Assembly: GCA_049324875.1 (NCBI GenBank)
Contig: JBMONC010000049.1
Coordinates: forward strand, 1 to 64,000
Reading direction: 5' to 3'
Origin: JAWLHU01 sp049324875
Lineage (GTDB): Bacteria > Bacillota > Sulfobacillia > Symbiobacteriales > Symbiobacteriaceae
Length of the DNA: 64,000 nt
The notes beneath the pieces were generated by a model. That model was not told where the DNA came from and made no database searches. It saw nothing but the letters and a program-made list of their open reading frames with translations. Shown in pieces: positions 1 to 6,859 of the stretch; position 1 is the stretch's first letter; the number at the start of each line of letters is the position of its first letter. A program made the position numbers and the translations under genes.

Positions 1-206
1 TCCAGTTCCGGATCGGCGAGGCCGCCCGGTGGGTCGACGGTGAGCGCCAGAGGCTCGACGTGGCGCCCATACTGGTGCCGGTGAAGGACGGAGATCGCAC
101 CCTCACGCCGCCCCGCCACAGCCATGAGCCGATGGGTGATGAGGTGACCTGGGACCATCCGACGGTCACCGTCACCCGAACCTACCTGCCCGGGATGGAG
201 GTGTAG
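1..206 (+). CDS. C-terminal end of a copper-amine-oxidase-like stalk-domain protein (partial)
   Basis: The gene enters from the left edge; the readable frame starts at base 3 and stops at 204-206. The last 67 residues have the pattern of the copper amine oxidase N-terminal 'stalk' domain seen in Firmicute surface and phage proteins: a DGERQRLDV strand, a DRTLTPPRH strand in the place of the usual RTLVPLR, then DEVTWD and a closing VTVTR strand. Such domains usually attach other modules to the cell surface. The gene lies directly before the endolysin, so it is probably part of the phage tail-tip or lysis end. The rest of the protein is outside the window. Confidence 0.6.
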   Translation, partial: QFRIGEAARWVDGERQRLDVAPILVPVKDGDRTLTPPRHSHEPMGDEVTWDHPTVTVTRTYLPGMEV

Positions 207-209
207 CCG

Positions 210-1016
210 GTGAAACTCACCGTCAACGGCCGGGAGATCCCGGCCCAGGTGGTCGACGAGAACGGGACCCCGACCGGGTACGCTCCAGTCTACCAGGTGC
301 TGCAGGCCTACGGGATCCCGGTCCGCCTGGGCGGCTCCGGCGAGTTCCTCCTCGGGATCCGCCGGTTCGCTGAGGCACTGGATCGGCCGCACCGTTACGA
401 TGTCACCGACCACCACTTCCTGATCGACAGCCCCCCGCCCGTCCCCCCTCTCCCGGCCGAGCCGGTGGGCGCCGGCGTGCCCCCTTGGCTGCCGGTGACC
501 CCGGTGATCGCCTCCGGCCCGGGTGACCGACGGCCAGAGCTCCTGGAGGCCGTCCTGCGGCAGTTCCGGGTGGCGGAGAACTACCGCTACCAGCCGAACC
601 GCCAGGGCCAGGACGAGACCTACTGCAACATCTACCTGTGGGACTGCACCCGGGCCCTGGGCGCAGAGATCCCCCACTGGGTGAACGGGCGCGGGGAGCC
701 CGCAGGGCCTGCCCGAGGGCACGAACTGGACGCCAACGCCACGATCGACTGGCTCCGCCGCCTCGGGCCTACCTACGGATGGCGGTCGGTCAGGTCCGCC
801 CAGGCGGCCCTGGAGCGAGCAAACCAGGGCTACCCCGTTGTGGCCACCTGGTACAACCCCGGCGGCATCGGTCACGTGGCCATGGTGCGCCCCGGCCGAC
901 CGGATCCGAACCGGGGCATTCCCATCGCCCAGGCCGGGGCCGTCAACGGCGATAGCATGTACCTCGCCGACGGGTTTGGCTCCCGGGCGCCAATCGAGTT
1001 CTGGACCCACGACTAG
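210..1016 (+). CDS. Putative phage endolysin (cysteine amidase/peptidase type)
   Basis: 268 aa; GTG start six bases after GGAGGTG. Residues 1-75 resemble a stalk-type binding domain (MKLTVNGREIPAQVVDENG, then a short repeat of strands), joined by a Pro-rich linker (about 73-100) to a catalytic region. That region has a Cys followed by an NIYLWD stretch (about residue 144) and a GIGHVAMVRP stretch (about residue 219). This Cys...His order fits CHAP/NlpC-like peptidoglycan hydrolases. It sits next to a holin-like gene, as lysis genes do. There is no signal peptide, so export would need a holin. The exact hydrolase family and cleaved bond are not certain. Confidence 0.6.
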   Translation: MKLTVNGREIPAQVVDENGTPTGYAPVYQVLQAYGIPVRLGGSGEFLLGIRRFAEALDRPHRYDVTDHHFLIDSPPPVPPLPAEPVGAGVPPWLPVTPVIASGPGDRRPELLEAVLRQFRVAENYRYQPNRQGQDETYCNIYLWDCTRALGAEIPHWVNGRGEPAGPARGHELDANATIDWLRRLGPTYGWRSVRSAQAALERANQGYPVVATWYNPGGIGHVAMVRPGRPDPNRGIPIAQAGAVNGDSMYLADGFGSRAPIEFWTHD

Positions 1017-1071
1017 ACGGGCATCGAGTCATTAGCCCCCTACCCCACACCTACCCACAAGGAGACGCAGC

Positions 1072-1800
1072 ATGAACTGGACCCTGATTGAAGGTAACTG
1101 TCTGCAAGTCATGCAGCAAATGGACTCGAACACCATCGATGCAGTGATCGCCGATCCACCTTACTCCAGCGGCGGCCTAACACATGCCGAGCGCACCGCA
1201 GACCCGATCAAGAAGTACATTCTAGGAAGCACCCGGCGCACCTATGCCACGTTCGCCGGTGACAATCGGGACCAACGGAGTTGGACCCTCTGGATGACGC
1301 TGTGGCTGTCGGAGGCCGCACGGCTGCTCCGTCAGGGCGGCCGGGTATACGTCTTCTCAGATTGGCGGCAGTTGCCCGCCACAACTGATGCCGTGCAGGC
1401 AGCAGGCCTCATCTGGCGTGGGATCATCCCCTGGGACAAGGGCCGCGGAGCCCGGGCGCCTCACACTGGCTACCATCGCCACCAGTGCGAGTACGTGGTG
1501 TTCGCTACGCAGGGCAGGTGCGAGAAGCTGCCGCCTGGTATGGGGGGGCCATTTGACGGGTGCATCCGGGCAACGGTCCCCCAGGCGAAGCGCCATCCAA
1601 CTGAGAAGCCAGGTGGCGCCATCGCCCCCCTGGTGTCAACTGTCCCTCTTGGCGGAGTGATTCTGGACCCGTTTGCCGGGTCGGGCACAACGCTGGAGGA
1701 AGCAGTGCGGGCCGGGCGCCGCGCCATCGGGATTGAGATAGAGCCCCATTATTGCGATGTGATCCGACACCGCATGACGCCGTTTCCTCAGAGTGCCTGA
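1072..1800 (+). CDS. Phage DNA adenine-type (N6/N4) methyltransferase, beta order
   Basis: 242 aa; ATG after an AAGGAGACGC ribosome site. Motif IV DPPY is near the N-terminus (residues 29-32, in AVIADPPYSSGG) and the SAM-binding motif DPFAGSGTT is near the C-terminus (about 202-210), which is the beta-class order of amino-methyltransferases. TEKP before it is also typical. It modifies DNA bases, most likely to protect the phage from restriction; no endonuclease partner lies beside it. Its base composition is slightly lower in GC than the endolysin. The recognition sequence cannot be read from sequence. Confidence 0.85.
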   Translation: MNWTLIEGNCLQVMQQMDSNTIDAVIADPPYSSGGLTHAERTADPIKKYILGSTRRTYATFAGDNRDQRSWTLWMTLWLSEAARLLRQGGRVYVFSDWRQLPATTDAVQAAGLIWRGIIPWDKGRGARAPHTGYHRHQCEYVVFATQGRCEKLPPGMGGPFDGCIRATVPQAKRHPTEKPGGAIAPLVSTVPLGGVILDPFAGSGTTLEEAVRAGRRAIGIEIEPHYCDVIRHRMTPFPQSA

Positions 1801-1821
1801 AGATGAAAGGAGCTGATCCGC

Positions 1822-2223
1822 ATGCTGACCCGATTCTGGGAGTGGATCCTGACCAACCCCGACCATGCGGCCACCATAGCCGGCGCCGTGATCACCATCC
1901 TGCTGGGCGCCGTGGGCGCCCTCCGGGCCACCGGCAGCGTCCGGCAGGCCCTGCTGCAGCTGATGCTCCGTGCCGACCGGGAGCGCCGCCGGGGCCGCCT
2001 GGGGCCGATCGACGGCCCCCAGGTGATGGAGCGGGTGCTGGACTGGGCCATGGTGGTCCTGGTGCCCCGGGCCCCGTTCTGGCTCCGGCCGTTCCTCACC
2101 CGTGAGCGCCTGCGTTCCTGGGCCCAGCGGCTCTATGATGTGTCCCTGGACCTGCTGGATGATGGGCTGCTGAACGGGACCAGGCCCAAGCCCCTGCTGT
2201 ACGACACCGACAAGGCTCTATAG
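1822..2223 (+). CDS. Holin-like membrane protein
   Basis: 133 aa; ATG behind GAAAGGAGCTGATCCGC. One clear hydrophobic helix (about residues 16-36, ATIAGAVITILLGAVGAL) is followed by a charged helix rich in Arg and then a second less hydrophobic stretch (about 74-90, MVVLVPRAPFWLRPFL). Size, N-terminal membrane helix and position two genes after the endolysin fit phage holins of the LLH kind, which make holes in the membrane for the lysin. The call rests on topology and context, not on a family signature. It is the last gene before a strong terminator. Confidence 0.5.
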   Translation: MLTRFWEWILTNPDHAATIAGAVITILLGAVGALRATGSVRQALLQLMLRADRERRRGRLGPIDGPQVMERVLDWAMVVLVPRAPFWLRPFLTRERLRSWAQRLYDVSLDLLDDGLLNGTRPKPLLYDTDKAL

Positions 2224-2228
2224 AAGGT

Positions 2229-2279
2229 GAAGCCCCCGGGCGCCTCCGCGATGGAGATGTCCGGGGGTTTCCTGTTTTT
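2229..2279 (+). terminator. Rho-independent terminator after the lysis genes
   Basis: Two GC-rich arms, GCCCCCGG and CCGGGGGTT, surround an imperfect loop and are followed by CCTGTTTTTA. It ends the + strand lysis unit. Confidence 0.75.
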
Positions 2280-2336
2280 ACAGGGATATACGCAATCAAA
2301 CGTCGGATCGTCTCAGCACGGATAATTGTCTTTCAC

Positions 2337-2364
2337 TTGACAACGGACAACAAAATGGTATGAT
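2337..2364 (+). promoter_or_regulatory. Sigma-A-type promoter of the XRE/ImmA operon
   Basis: TTGACA at 2337-2342 and TATGAT at 2359-2364, spaced by 16 bp, in an AT-rich gap just upstream of the gene at 2397. The consensus quality suggests expression independent of the phage late promoter. Confidence 0.7.
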
Positions 2365-2396
2365 TACTTTGCTGGAAGAATCATGGGAAAGGGAAG

Positions 2397-3032
2397 ATGG
2401 GCGTGCGGATTGATGCTGGTCAACTGCTCCGGGAGAATGTTCCGCCTGGGTTCCTCAAGGATCTAAAGGATGCCATTGTCGAAGCGTACCGCTATGCAGA
2501 GAAGGTCTGTGCCGACCGGCACTTTCCGGAGGAGGTTAAGAATCTTCTTCCGTTTGAACGCCGTGCCGCAGTACAAAAGGCGCTGAAGGATGTAGCCATT
2601 CGGCATGGGCTCAAGTATGAGTCGGCGCCAGCAGGGTACTTCTGGTATGTGGCTCGGGTGTTCGTCGGCAACCTGGTGCTTGACGCAGCTCATGTGTCCA
2701 GTCGGCTGGCGATGGTTCGTCACTCGGATTATCGCGAAACGGCGGCCGAAGGTAACCAGTTGGTCTTTGAGTTCATGGAACAGGCCAAACCCTTGGACGG
2801 GAACCTCGTGTATGGTATCGTTCTACACGGAGAGGACAGCGCCCGGCCAGCGGAGCTGGCGTTTCTGGACATCGCCTTCCCGGAGCACACAATGAAGGCG
2901 TATGCCGATCACGTCGACATCCTGGCAATGTTCCGTAATGCTGTCACCATTAAGCCCGTTGCTCCGGTGGAGGCCGAGGACGATCTGGTCAAGCTGAAGG
3001 AGCAGGGCAAGACAGGGAAGAAGCAGGCATGA
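2397..3032 (+). CDS. Protein of unknown function coupled to an XRE/ImmA-type gene
   Basis: 211 aa; I do not recognise the family. ATG after AAAGGGAAG. The protein looks soluble, with helical N-terminal half (FLKDLKDAIVEAYRYAEKV), a central aromatic stretch (YFWYVARVFVGNLVLD) and a Lys-rich end. Its last four bases overlap the start of the XRE/ImmA gene, so the two are made together. GC content and codon use are lower than in the phage early genes, suggesting a cargo (moron) operon. It could be the substrate or partner of the protease next to it; that is inference from coupling only. Confidence 0.6.
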   Translation: MGVRIDAGQLLRENVPPGFLKDLKDAIVEAYRYAEKVCADRHFPEEVKNLLPFERRAAVQKALKDVAIRHGLKYESAPAGYFWYVARVFVGNLVLDAAHVSSRLAMVRHSDYRETAAEGNQLVFEFMEQAKPLDGNLVYGIVLHGEDSARPAELAFLDIAFPEHTMKAYADHVDILAMFRNAVTIKPVAPVEAEDDLVKLKEQGKTGKKQA

Positions 3033-4189
3033 GACAGGGAACACCTGGGTTCGTTGGTGAACGACTGCGGGAGGCACGGGAAGCACGCGGTGTTCAAGCC
3101 TCCGACCTTGCGTCGCAACTCGGAGTCAGTCGACAGGCTATATCGCAGTACGAAAACGGCGGTGTGTCGCCTCACCCTGAGGTCATGCGACGGATCGCCA
3201 ACATTCTTGACTTGCCGGTCCGTTACTTTTGCCAAGCACCCAGGACCGATCTCGGCACGACACTCTTCTACCGCTCATTGGCGCGTGCAACTAGTACCGC
3301 ACGGAAGAAATCCACAGCCAGATTCAACTGGCTGGTCGATATCACCAACTGGGTGACTAGGTACGTGGATCTTCCGGCAGTGAACCTTCCTCAAATCGAC
3401 GTCCCTGCGGATCCAGCGCTCATCAGCACCGATGATGTTGAGAGAGCGGCTGAGATTTGTAGGAAGCATTGGGGCATTGGCGACGGTCCGCTACCGAATG
3501 TGGTGAGACTGCTCGAAAGGAGCGGAGTGGTAGTTGCACGAGGGGCGGTATCCGAGGATATTGATGCCTTTTCTACATGGGTCTCCGATAGACCATACGT
3601 GTTTTTGGGCAAGGATAAGTCTGCTGCCCGCGGGCGCTTTAACGCTCTGCACGAACTGGGACACCTGGTTCTCCATCGGCGGGTAGAACAGGGACTGGCA
3701 AATCGGCATGAGATACACTCGCTTCTGGAGAGCCAGGCACATCGATTTGCCGGTGCACTTGCACTACCAGCGCAGGCATTCGCTGCCGATCTGCGTGGCT
3801 CCACAATGCCATATTTCCAAGCACTCAAGCCGAAGTGGGTCATGTCGATCGGGTCGATGATCTATCGAGCGGCCGATCTGTGTCTGATCAACCAGGAGCA
3901 GGTCCAACGTCTCTGGAAGCAACGTGCCCGCTTGGGGTGGAGAGATAGCGAGCCCTGGGATGATGAGATCCCGGTGGAAGAACCCTTCCTCCTGAGACGA
4001 AGCATCGAGCTCATTCTCAGGGAGGCTATCATCTCTAAGGAAGACATCCTCGCCGAGATCTCGTTGGGGGCAGCTGATGTGGAGGATTTGGTTGGTCTAC
4101 CTCCCGGATTCTTTGCCGCCACTTCCGAGGCCGCCAGTGGTGGAGGTAAGATCATCCCCTTCTCTCGACGGCAAAATCGAAGCCGGTAA
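3029..4189 (+). CDS. XRE helix-turn-helix fused to ImmA/IrrE-type metallopeptidase
   Basis: 386 aa. Residues about 8-65 are an XRE helix-turn-helix (LASQLGVSRQAISQYENGG). Residues about 205-250 hold the zinc-protease signature HELGH followed some 30 residues later by ESQAHRFAGALALPA, which supplies the third ligand, as in ImmA/IrrE/DUF955 proteins. In this family the protease part cleaves or inactivates a repressor, as ImmA does to ImmR of ICEBs1, while the HTH part binds DNA. Here both are in one chain. It shares a 4-bp overlap with the upstream gene, under a consensus promoter. Possible roles are stress-sensing induction, defence, or a toxin-antitoxin-like cargo. Confidence 0.85.
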   Translation: MRQGTPGFVGERLREAREARGVQASDLASQLGVSRQAISQYENGGVSPHPEVMRRIANILDLPVRYFCQAPRTDLGTTLFYRSLARATSTARKKSTARFNWLVDITNWVTRYVDLPAVNLPQIDVPADPALISTDDVERAAEICRKHWGIGDGPLPNVVRLLERSGVVVARGAVSEDIDAFSTWVSDRPYVFLGKDKSAARGRFNALHELGHLVLHRRVEQGLANRHEIHSLLESQAHRFAGALALPAQAFAADLRGSTMPYFQALKPKWVMSIGSMIYRAADLCLINQEQVQRLWKQRARLGWRDSEPWDDEIPVEEPFLLRRSIELILREAIISKEDILAEISLGAADVEDLVGLPPGFFAATSEAASGGGKIIPFSRRQNRSR

Positions 4190-4193
4190 CAGT

Positions 4194-4228
4194 AACCCCC
4201 GGGCGCCGAAGTGGCACCCGGGGGTTTT
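4194..4228. terminator. Bidirectional terminator hairpin
   Basis: AACCCCCGGGYGCC arms around a GAAG-containing loop, followed by TTTTG on the + strand. It separates the + strand XRE/ImmA operon from the - strand membrane-protein genes that converge on it. Confidence 0.75.
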
Positions 4229-4240
4229 GCGTTGAGAGCC

Positions 4241-4519
4241 CTACACCCACCCCAGGGAGAACCGCAGAGTCGGGTAGATCATGCCGACGGCTACGGCGAC
4301 GGCGATGCCGATCCAGAGAATGGACTCCCGCCATGTGGACCGCCACTGCCTGGGGAACAGGAGGAACCCGCTCACGGCGGCGATCCCGGCCAGATCGCTG
4401 GTTACCTGCCAGTTGCGGGGATAGTGCTGGATCGAGTGGTAGTAGAACAACCAGACGGCGAAAGTACCGATGAACCTGGCGGCCTCAACCGAGGCGCGCC
4501 TCAGCACACCTGGATGCAT
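4241..4519 (-). CDS. Small membrane protein 1 of a paralogous trio
   Basis: 92 aa; ATG at 4519 chosen because GAGGTG lies six bases before it (the GTG at 4528 is part of that ribosome site). Three hydrophobic segments are visible (about 14-30, 42-58, 68-84). The middle loop PRQWRSTWRESILW and the end YPTLRFSLGWV are nearly shared with the third gene of the set. Function unknown. It is the last gene of a four-gene - strand unit starting with a secreted protein. Confidence 0.65.
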   Translation of the reverse strand: MHPGVLRRASVEAARFIGTFAVWLFYYHSIQHYPRNWQVTSDLAGIAAVSGFLLFPRQWRSTWRESILWIGIAVAVAVGMIYPTLRFSLGWV

Positions 4520-4529
4520 GGAGATCACC

Positions 4530-4793
4530 TCACAGCCATTTGAGTCGGAGGAGTGGATAGGCGAGCACCACCAGCACCACGCCTGTTACGATCCGCCACG
4601 CGAGGGCGGCAACGTGGGGAGGAGAGCGCCGCGTGAGGAGCGAGACAGCGGGGAACGCCGCCAATGCGAGGACTGTCACGGTGTGCCAGAACGGGGGGTA
4701 TGCCTGTTTCGTCCACTGGTAGATGAAATGCCCGGCTGCCATGCCCGCCAGGGCAATTACGACGTTAGCGGCGAGCTCGGAGATGTGTTTCAT
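4530..4793 (-). CDS. Small membrane protein 2 of a paralogous trio
   Basis: 87 aa. The ATG at 4791-4793 overlaps the stop codon of the upstream gene by one base (TGATG), so the upstream frame extension is ignored. It has the same three-segment layout as its neighbours, with charged loops and the end LAYPLLRLKWL. It is more diverged and lacks the RWRSTWRE loop. Unknown function; probably acts with the two relatives, perhaps as a hetero-oligomer. Confidence 0.65.
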   Translation of the reverse strand: MKHISELAANVVIALAGMAAGHFIYQWTKQAYPPFWHTVTVLALAAFPAVSLLTRRSPPHVAALAWRIVTGVVLVVLAYPLLRLKWL

Positions 4794-5092
4794 CACACCC
4801 ACCCAAGGGAGAATCTGAGCAGGGGGTAGACCATACCACCGGCGACGACGGCGGCGGTAGCGGCATACCACACCGTCTCCCGCCACGTGCTGCGCCAACG
4901 GACAGGGACGCCGAGGGAGCCGGCGAGTGCCAGGATGGTTGCCGCGGCGTTGATGTGGTTCCACGGATCGGGGTACTCTGAGGCGGACTCGCGGTAGAGC
5001 AGAAGTGATACGACGGTCAGCACCAGAACACCCACAAACCCGGCGATGGGCCAGAGATTCCCCCGGGGCATATCAGCTACCACCCGCCCCAT
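4793..5092 (-). CDS. Small membrane protein 3 of a paralogous trio
   Basis: 99 aa from ATG 5092 (an inner ATG at 5071 is possible). Three hydrophobic segments (about 15-33, 47-60, 74-88), the loop PVRWRSTWRET and the end YPLLRFSLGWV match the first member of the set closely. Its start lies inside the 3' end of the secreted-protein gene, so translation is coupled. No catalytic motif is seen. Holin-like, immunity-like or sensor roles are all possible. Confidence 0.65.
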   Translation of the reverse strand: MGRVVADMPRGNLWPIAGFVGVLVLTVVSLLLYRESASEYPDPWNHINAAATILALAGSLGVPVRWRSTWRETVWYAATAAVVAGGMVYPLLRFSLGWV

Positions 5093-5463
5093 CCCTGGTA
5101 GAGGTTGATGTCATCCGGCCAGTCGATGTCAGGGAGGCGGTCGTCAATCCAGTCAGCAACGGTGGCGGCGGCGGTGATGATCGCTCCGCCGATTTTAGCA
5201 ACCCGCTCTGAAACGGACCACCATTTCGTGGCAGAATCTACCGTCTCCACGACCGAGGGTTCGGCGGCAGGGGCGGCAGCACCACCACCACCCGTCTGGA
5301 CGGTGCCGGATGACGTGGTCGAGCCGCGGGGAACCCACACCCCGTTGACCAGCTCCCAGTCGTTGTCGCAGGCGCAGTCGTTGCGAATGCCCGCCATCGC
5401 AGACGGAGCCACGATACCCAGAACCAGAGCCAGGGTCACCATCAGAACCACGATACGCCTCAT
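5077..5463 (-). CDS. Small secreted protein with Gly/Ala-rich linker
   Basis: 128 aa from ATG 5463, behind GAGGAG. Residues 1-24 are a clean signal peptide (MRRIVVLM start, hydrophobic core, APSAMA cleavage site). The mature part starts with a paired-Cys stretch (CACDND), a low-complexity Gly/Ala/Pro linker (about 55-75), an amphipathic or weakly hydrophobic helix (IGGAIITAAATVADW) and an acidic Trp-rich tail (DIDWPDDINLYQGWGGW). It heads the unit with the three membrane proteins. A small exported effector or bacteriocin-like product with partner membrane proteins is one reading; no known family was recognised. Confidence 0.6.
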   Translation of the reverse strand: MRRIVVLMVTLALVLGIVAPSAMAGIRNDCACDNDWELVNGVWVPRGSTTSSGTVQTGGGGAAAPAAEPSVVETVDSATKWWSVSERVAKIGGAIITAAATVADWIDDRLPDIDWPDDINLYQGWGGW

Positions 5464-5573
5464 CCCGGACGCACTCTCCTCAATCCGGCTCCGCGTCGCG
5501 ACCGCGGCCACCGAGAGATACGCCCTGCGCAGGGAGTTCGATTGGAAGGATTCTCCATCAGGAAATGATTTCC

Positions 5574-5629
5574 TTTTCGCTCCCAGGATAAACTCGCTGA
5601 ATCGGTCGACAAATGCTGTCGAACGAAAA
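5574..5629. promoter_or_regulatory. Operator-like region between the secreted protein and TPR genes
   Basis: Contains TTTTCGCTCCCAGG (5574-5587), a TCGACA-N5-TGTCGA palindrome (5606-5622) and CGAAAA (5624-5629), which is inverted relative to the first TTTTCG. The 14-mer recurs exactly upstream of the exported-peptide gene at 6618. The region lies between divergent genes, so it may control both. Confidence 0.5.
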
Positions 5630-5655
5630 TTCCCTTCATACCTGGGACCATCCCC

Positions 5656-5686
5656 TTGACGTTCGCCCTTCCTCCTCCCATAGAAT
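5656..5686 (+). promoter_or_regulatory. Possible promoter of the first TPR gene
   Basis: TTGACG (5656-5661) and TAGAAT (5681-5686) with a long 19-bp spacer, 31 bp before the TPR gene start. Suboptimal spacing suggests an activated or weak promoter. Confidence 0.4.
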
Positions 5687-5716
5687 GGAAACCAACCACG
5701 CCGATGGGGGGTGTGA

Positions 5717-6595
5717 GTGGTGATCGATGGGCTGAGACAGGCCCTGCTGGACGGGCGCCATGCCGAGGCCTGGCGGATCTACGACCAACTGCGGGAGGCC
5801 GGTGAGCCTGGCCCGGAGACCCACCTGCTGGGGGGACGGGCGGCGCTGGCCCGGGGGGACCTTCACAGCGCCAGGACGGCCCTGGAGCGGGCCCTGGAGG
5901 CCGGGGCGGCCGGGTCCACCCGGGGACAGGCCCTGCTGATCCTGGGCGACGTGCGGCGGCGGACCGGCGCCCTGCGGGAGGCGGCCGAGACCCTGGAGCG
6001 CTGGCTGGAGGAGATGCCGGCCGAGTACCCCAACCTGGGGGCGATGTGGCGGGGCGCCTGCCTGCGCAACCTGGGGCTGACCTACAGGCAGATGGGGGAA
6101 CTGGAGCGGGCCCGGGATACCTACCGGCAGGGCGCGGCGGAGTGCCGGGCGGAGAACCTGCCGGGGCTCTTGGGCCGAACCCTGCGCAACCTGGCCTGGG
6201 TCTGCTGCCTGCTGGAGCAGCCGGAGGAGGCAGCCGGGGCCCTGGCCGAGGCAGAGTCGCTCTGCCAGAACGAGTCTGAGCGGTGGCACCAGCGACTCGG
6301 TTGGGCCCATGTGGAGCTGCTGCAGGGCTGGCAGCCGTCGACCACGGCGTTCAGCCGGGAGGCCTTGGCGGAGAGTTCCACGGCGCCGGCGGATGTGCGG
6401 GCCCATGCGGCGATCCTGCTGGGCCGGGAGGCGCTCCGGCGGGGCGACCTGGCGATCGCCCGGCAGTGCGCCGAGCAGGCCGTGGACATGGCCATGACCG
6501 ACCGGGGCGACAGCCGGGCACTGAACGACGCCGCCGAGTTCCGGCAGCTGGTACTGACCATGATGAATCTGAAATCGGCAGAGGCGGGGGCGTAG
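5717..6595 (+). CDS. TPR-repeat protein, receptor-like partner of the exported peptide at 6680
   Basis: 292 aa; GTG start (5717 or 5720) after a G-rich ribosome site. The whole chain is made of helix pairs with TPR spacing, for example LLGGRAALARGDLHSARTAL (about 36-55), GQALLILGDVRRRTGALREA, and LRNLGLTYRQMGELERARDT (about 117-136). No signal peptide, membrane segment or helix-turn-helix is seen, so it should be a cytosolic protein-peptide interaction scaffold. A 41-codon gene with a signal peptide follows 84 bp downstream. That arrangement resembles Rap-Phr and AimR-AimP pairs, although this protein is shorter (about 290 against 370-390 aa) and has no visible DNA-binding domain. Confidence 0.7.
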   Translation: MVIDGLRQALLDGRHAEAWRIYDQLREAGEPGPETHLLGGRAALARGDLHSARTALERALEAGAAGSTRGQALLILGDVRRRTGALREAAETLERWLEEMPAEYPNLGAMWRGACLRNLGLTYRQMGELERARDTYRQGAAECRAENLPGLLGRTLRNLAWVCCLLEQPEEAAGALAEAESLCQNESERWHQRLGWAHVELLQGWQPSTTAFSREALAESSTAPADVRAHAAILLGREALRRGDLAIARQCAEQAVDMAMTDRGDSRALNDAAEFRQLVLTMMNLKSAEAGA

Positions 6596-6617
6596 GGCCC
6601 CCTCTCTGGAGAATAGA

Positions 6618-6656
6618 TTTTCGCTCCCAGGTAAACCCCGGGGGCGAGAGCGAAAA
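6618..6656. promoter_or_regulatory. Inverted repeat before the exported-peptide gene
   Basis: TTTTCGCT (6618-6625) and AGCGAAAA (6649-6656) form perfect 8-bp arms. The left arm is part of the 14-mer also present at 5574. It could be an operator controlling the peptide separately from the TPR gene, or a small hairpin in the transcript. Confidence 0.5.
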
Positions 6657-6679
6657 CCGGCCTGGGGAGGTTTTCAGCA

Positions 6680-6805
6680 ATGCGGAGGATTCTGGTTCTG
6701 GTCATGGTTGTGCTGGCCCTGGCGGCCGTCGCCGGGGTGGCGGGTGCCGAGCACGGCGGCGAGATTCCGCCGATTCAGGTGACGAGCTCGAGGGCGGGGC
6801 GGTAG
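6680..6805 (+). CDS. Exported prepeptide, Phr-like, downstream of TPR protein
   Basis: 41 aa, below usual gene-finding size. ATG at 6680 lies nine bases after GGGGAGG. Residues 1-23 form a signal peptide: MRR, then a hydrophobic core rich in Val, Leu and Ala, then VAGA before the likely cleavage point. The remaining 18 residues are hydrophilic (start EHGGE, middle IPPIQV, end SSRAGR). Size, export signal and position directly after a TPR gene match Phr/AimP signalling prepeptides, whose last 5-6 residues usually form the active peptide. A strong terminator follows 16 bases later, closing the module. Confidence 0.6.
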   Translation: MRRILVLVMVVLALAAVAGVAGAEHGGEIPPIQVTSSRAGR

Positions 6806-6820
6806 GCCCCGCGCACAAGG

Positions 6821-6856
6821 AGACCCCCTGCCGGGTGACTGGCAGGGGGTCTTTCG
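6821..6856. terminator. Strong terminator after the TPR/peptide module
   Basis: Perfect 12-bp stem AGACCCCCTGCC / GGCAGGGGGTCT with an 8-base loop, followed by TTCG. It lies between the + strand peptide gene and the - strand early genes ending at 6860, and could serve both. Confidence 0.8.
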
Positions 6857-6859
6857 CGG

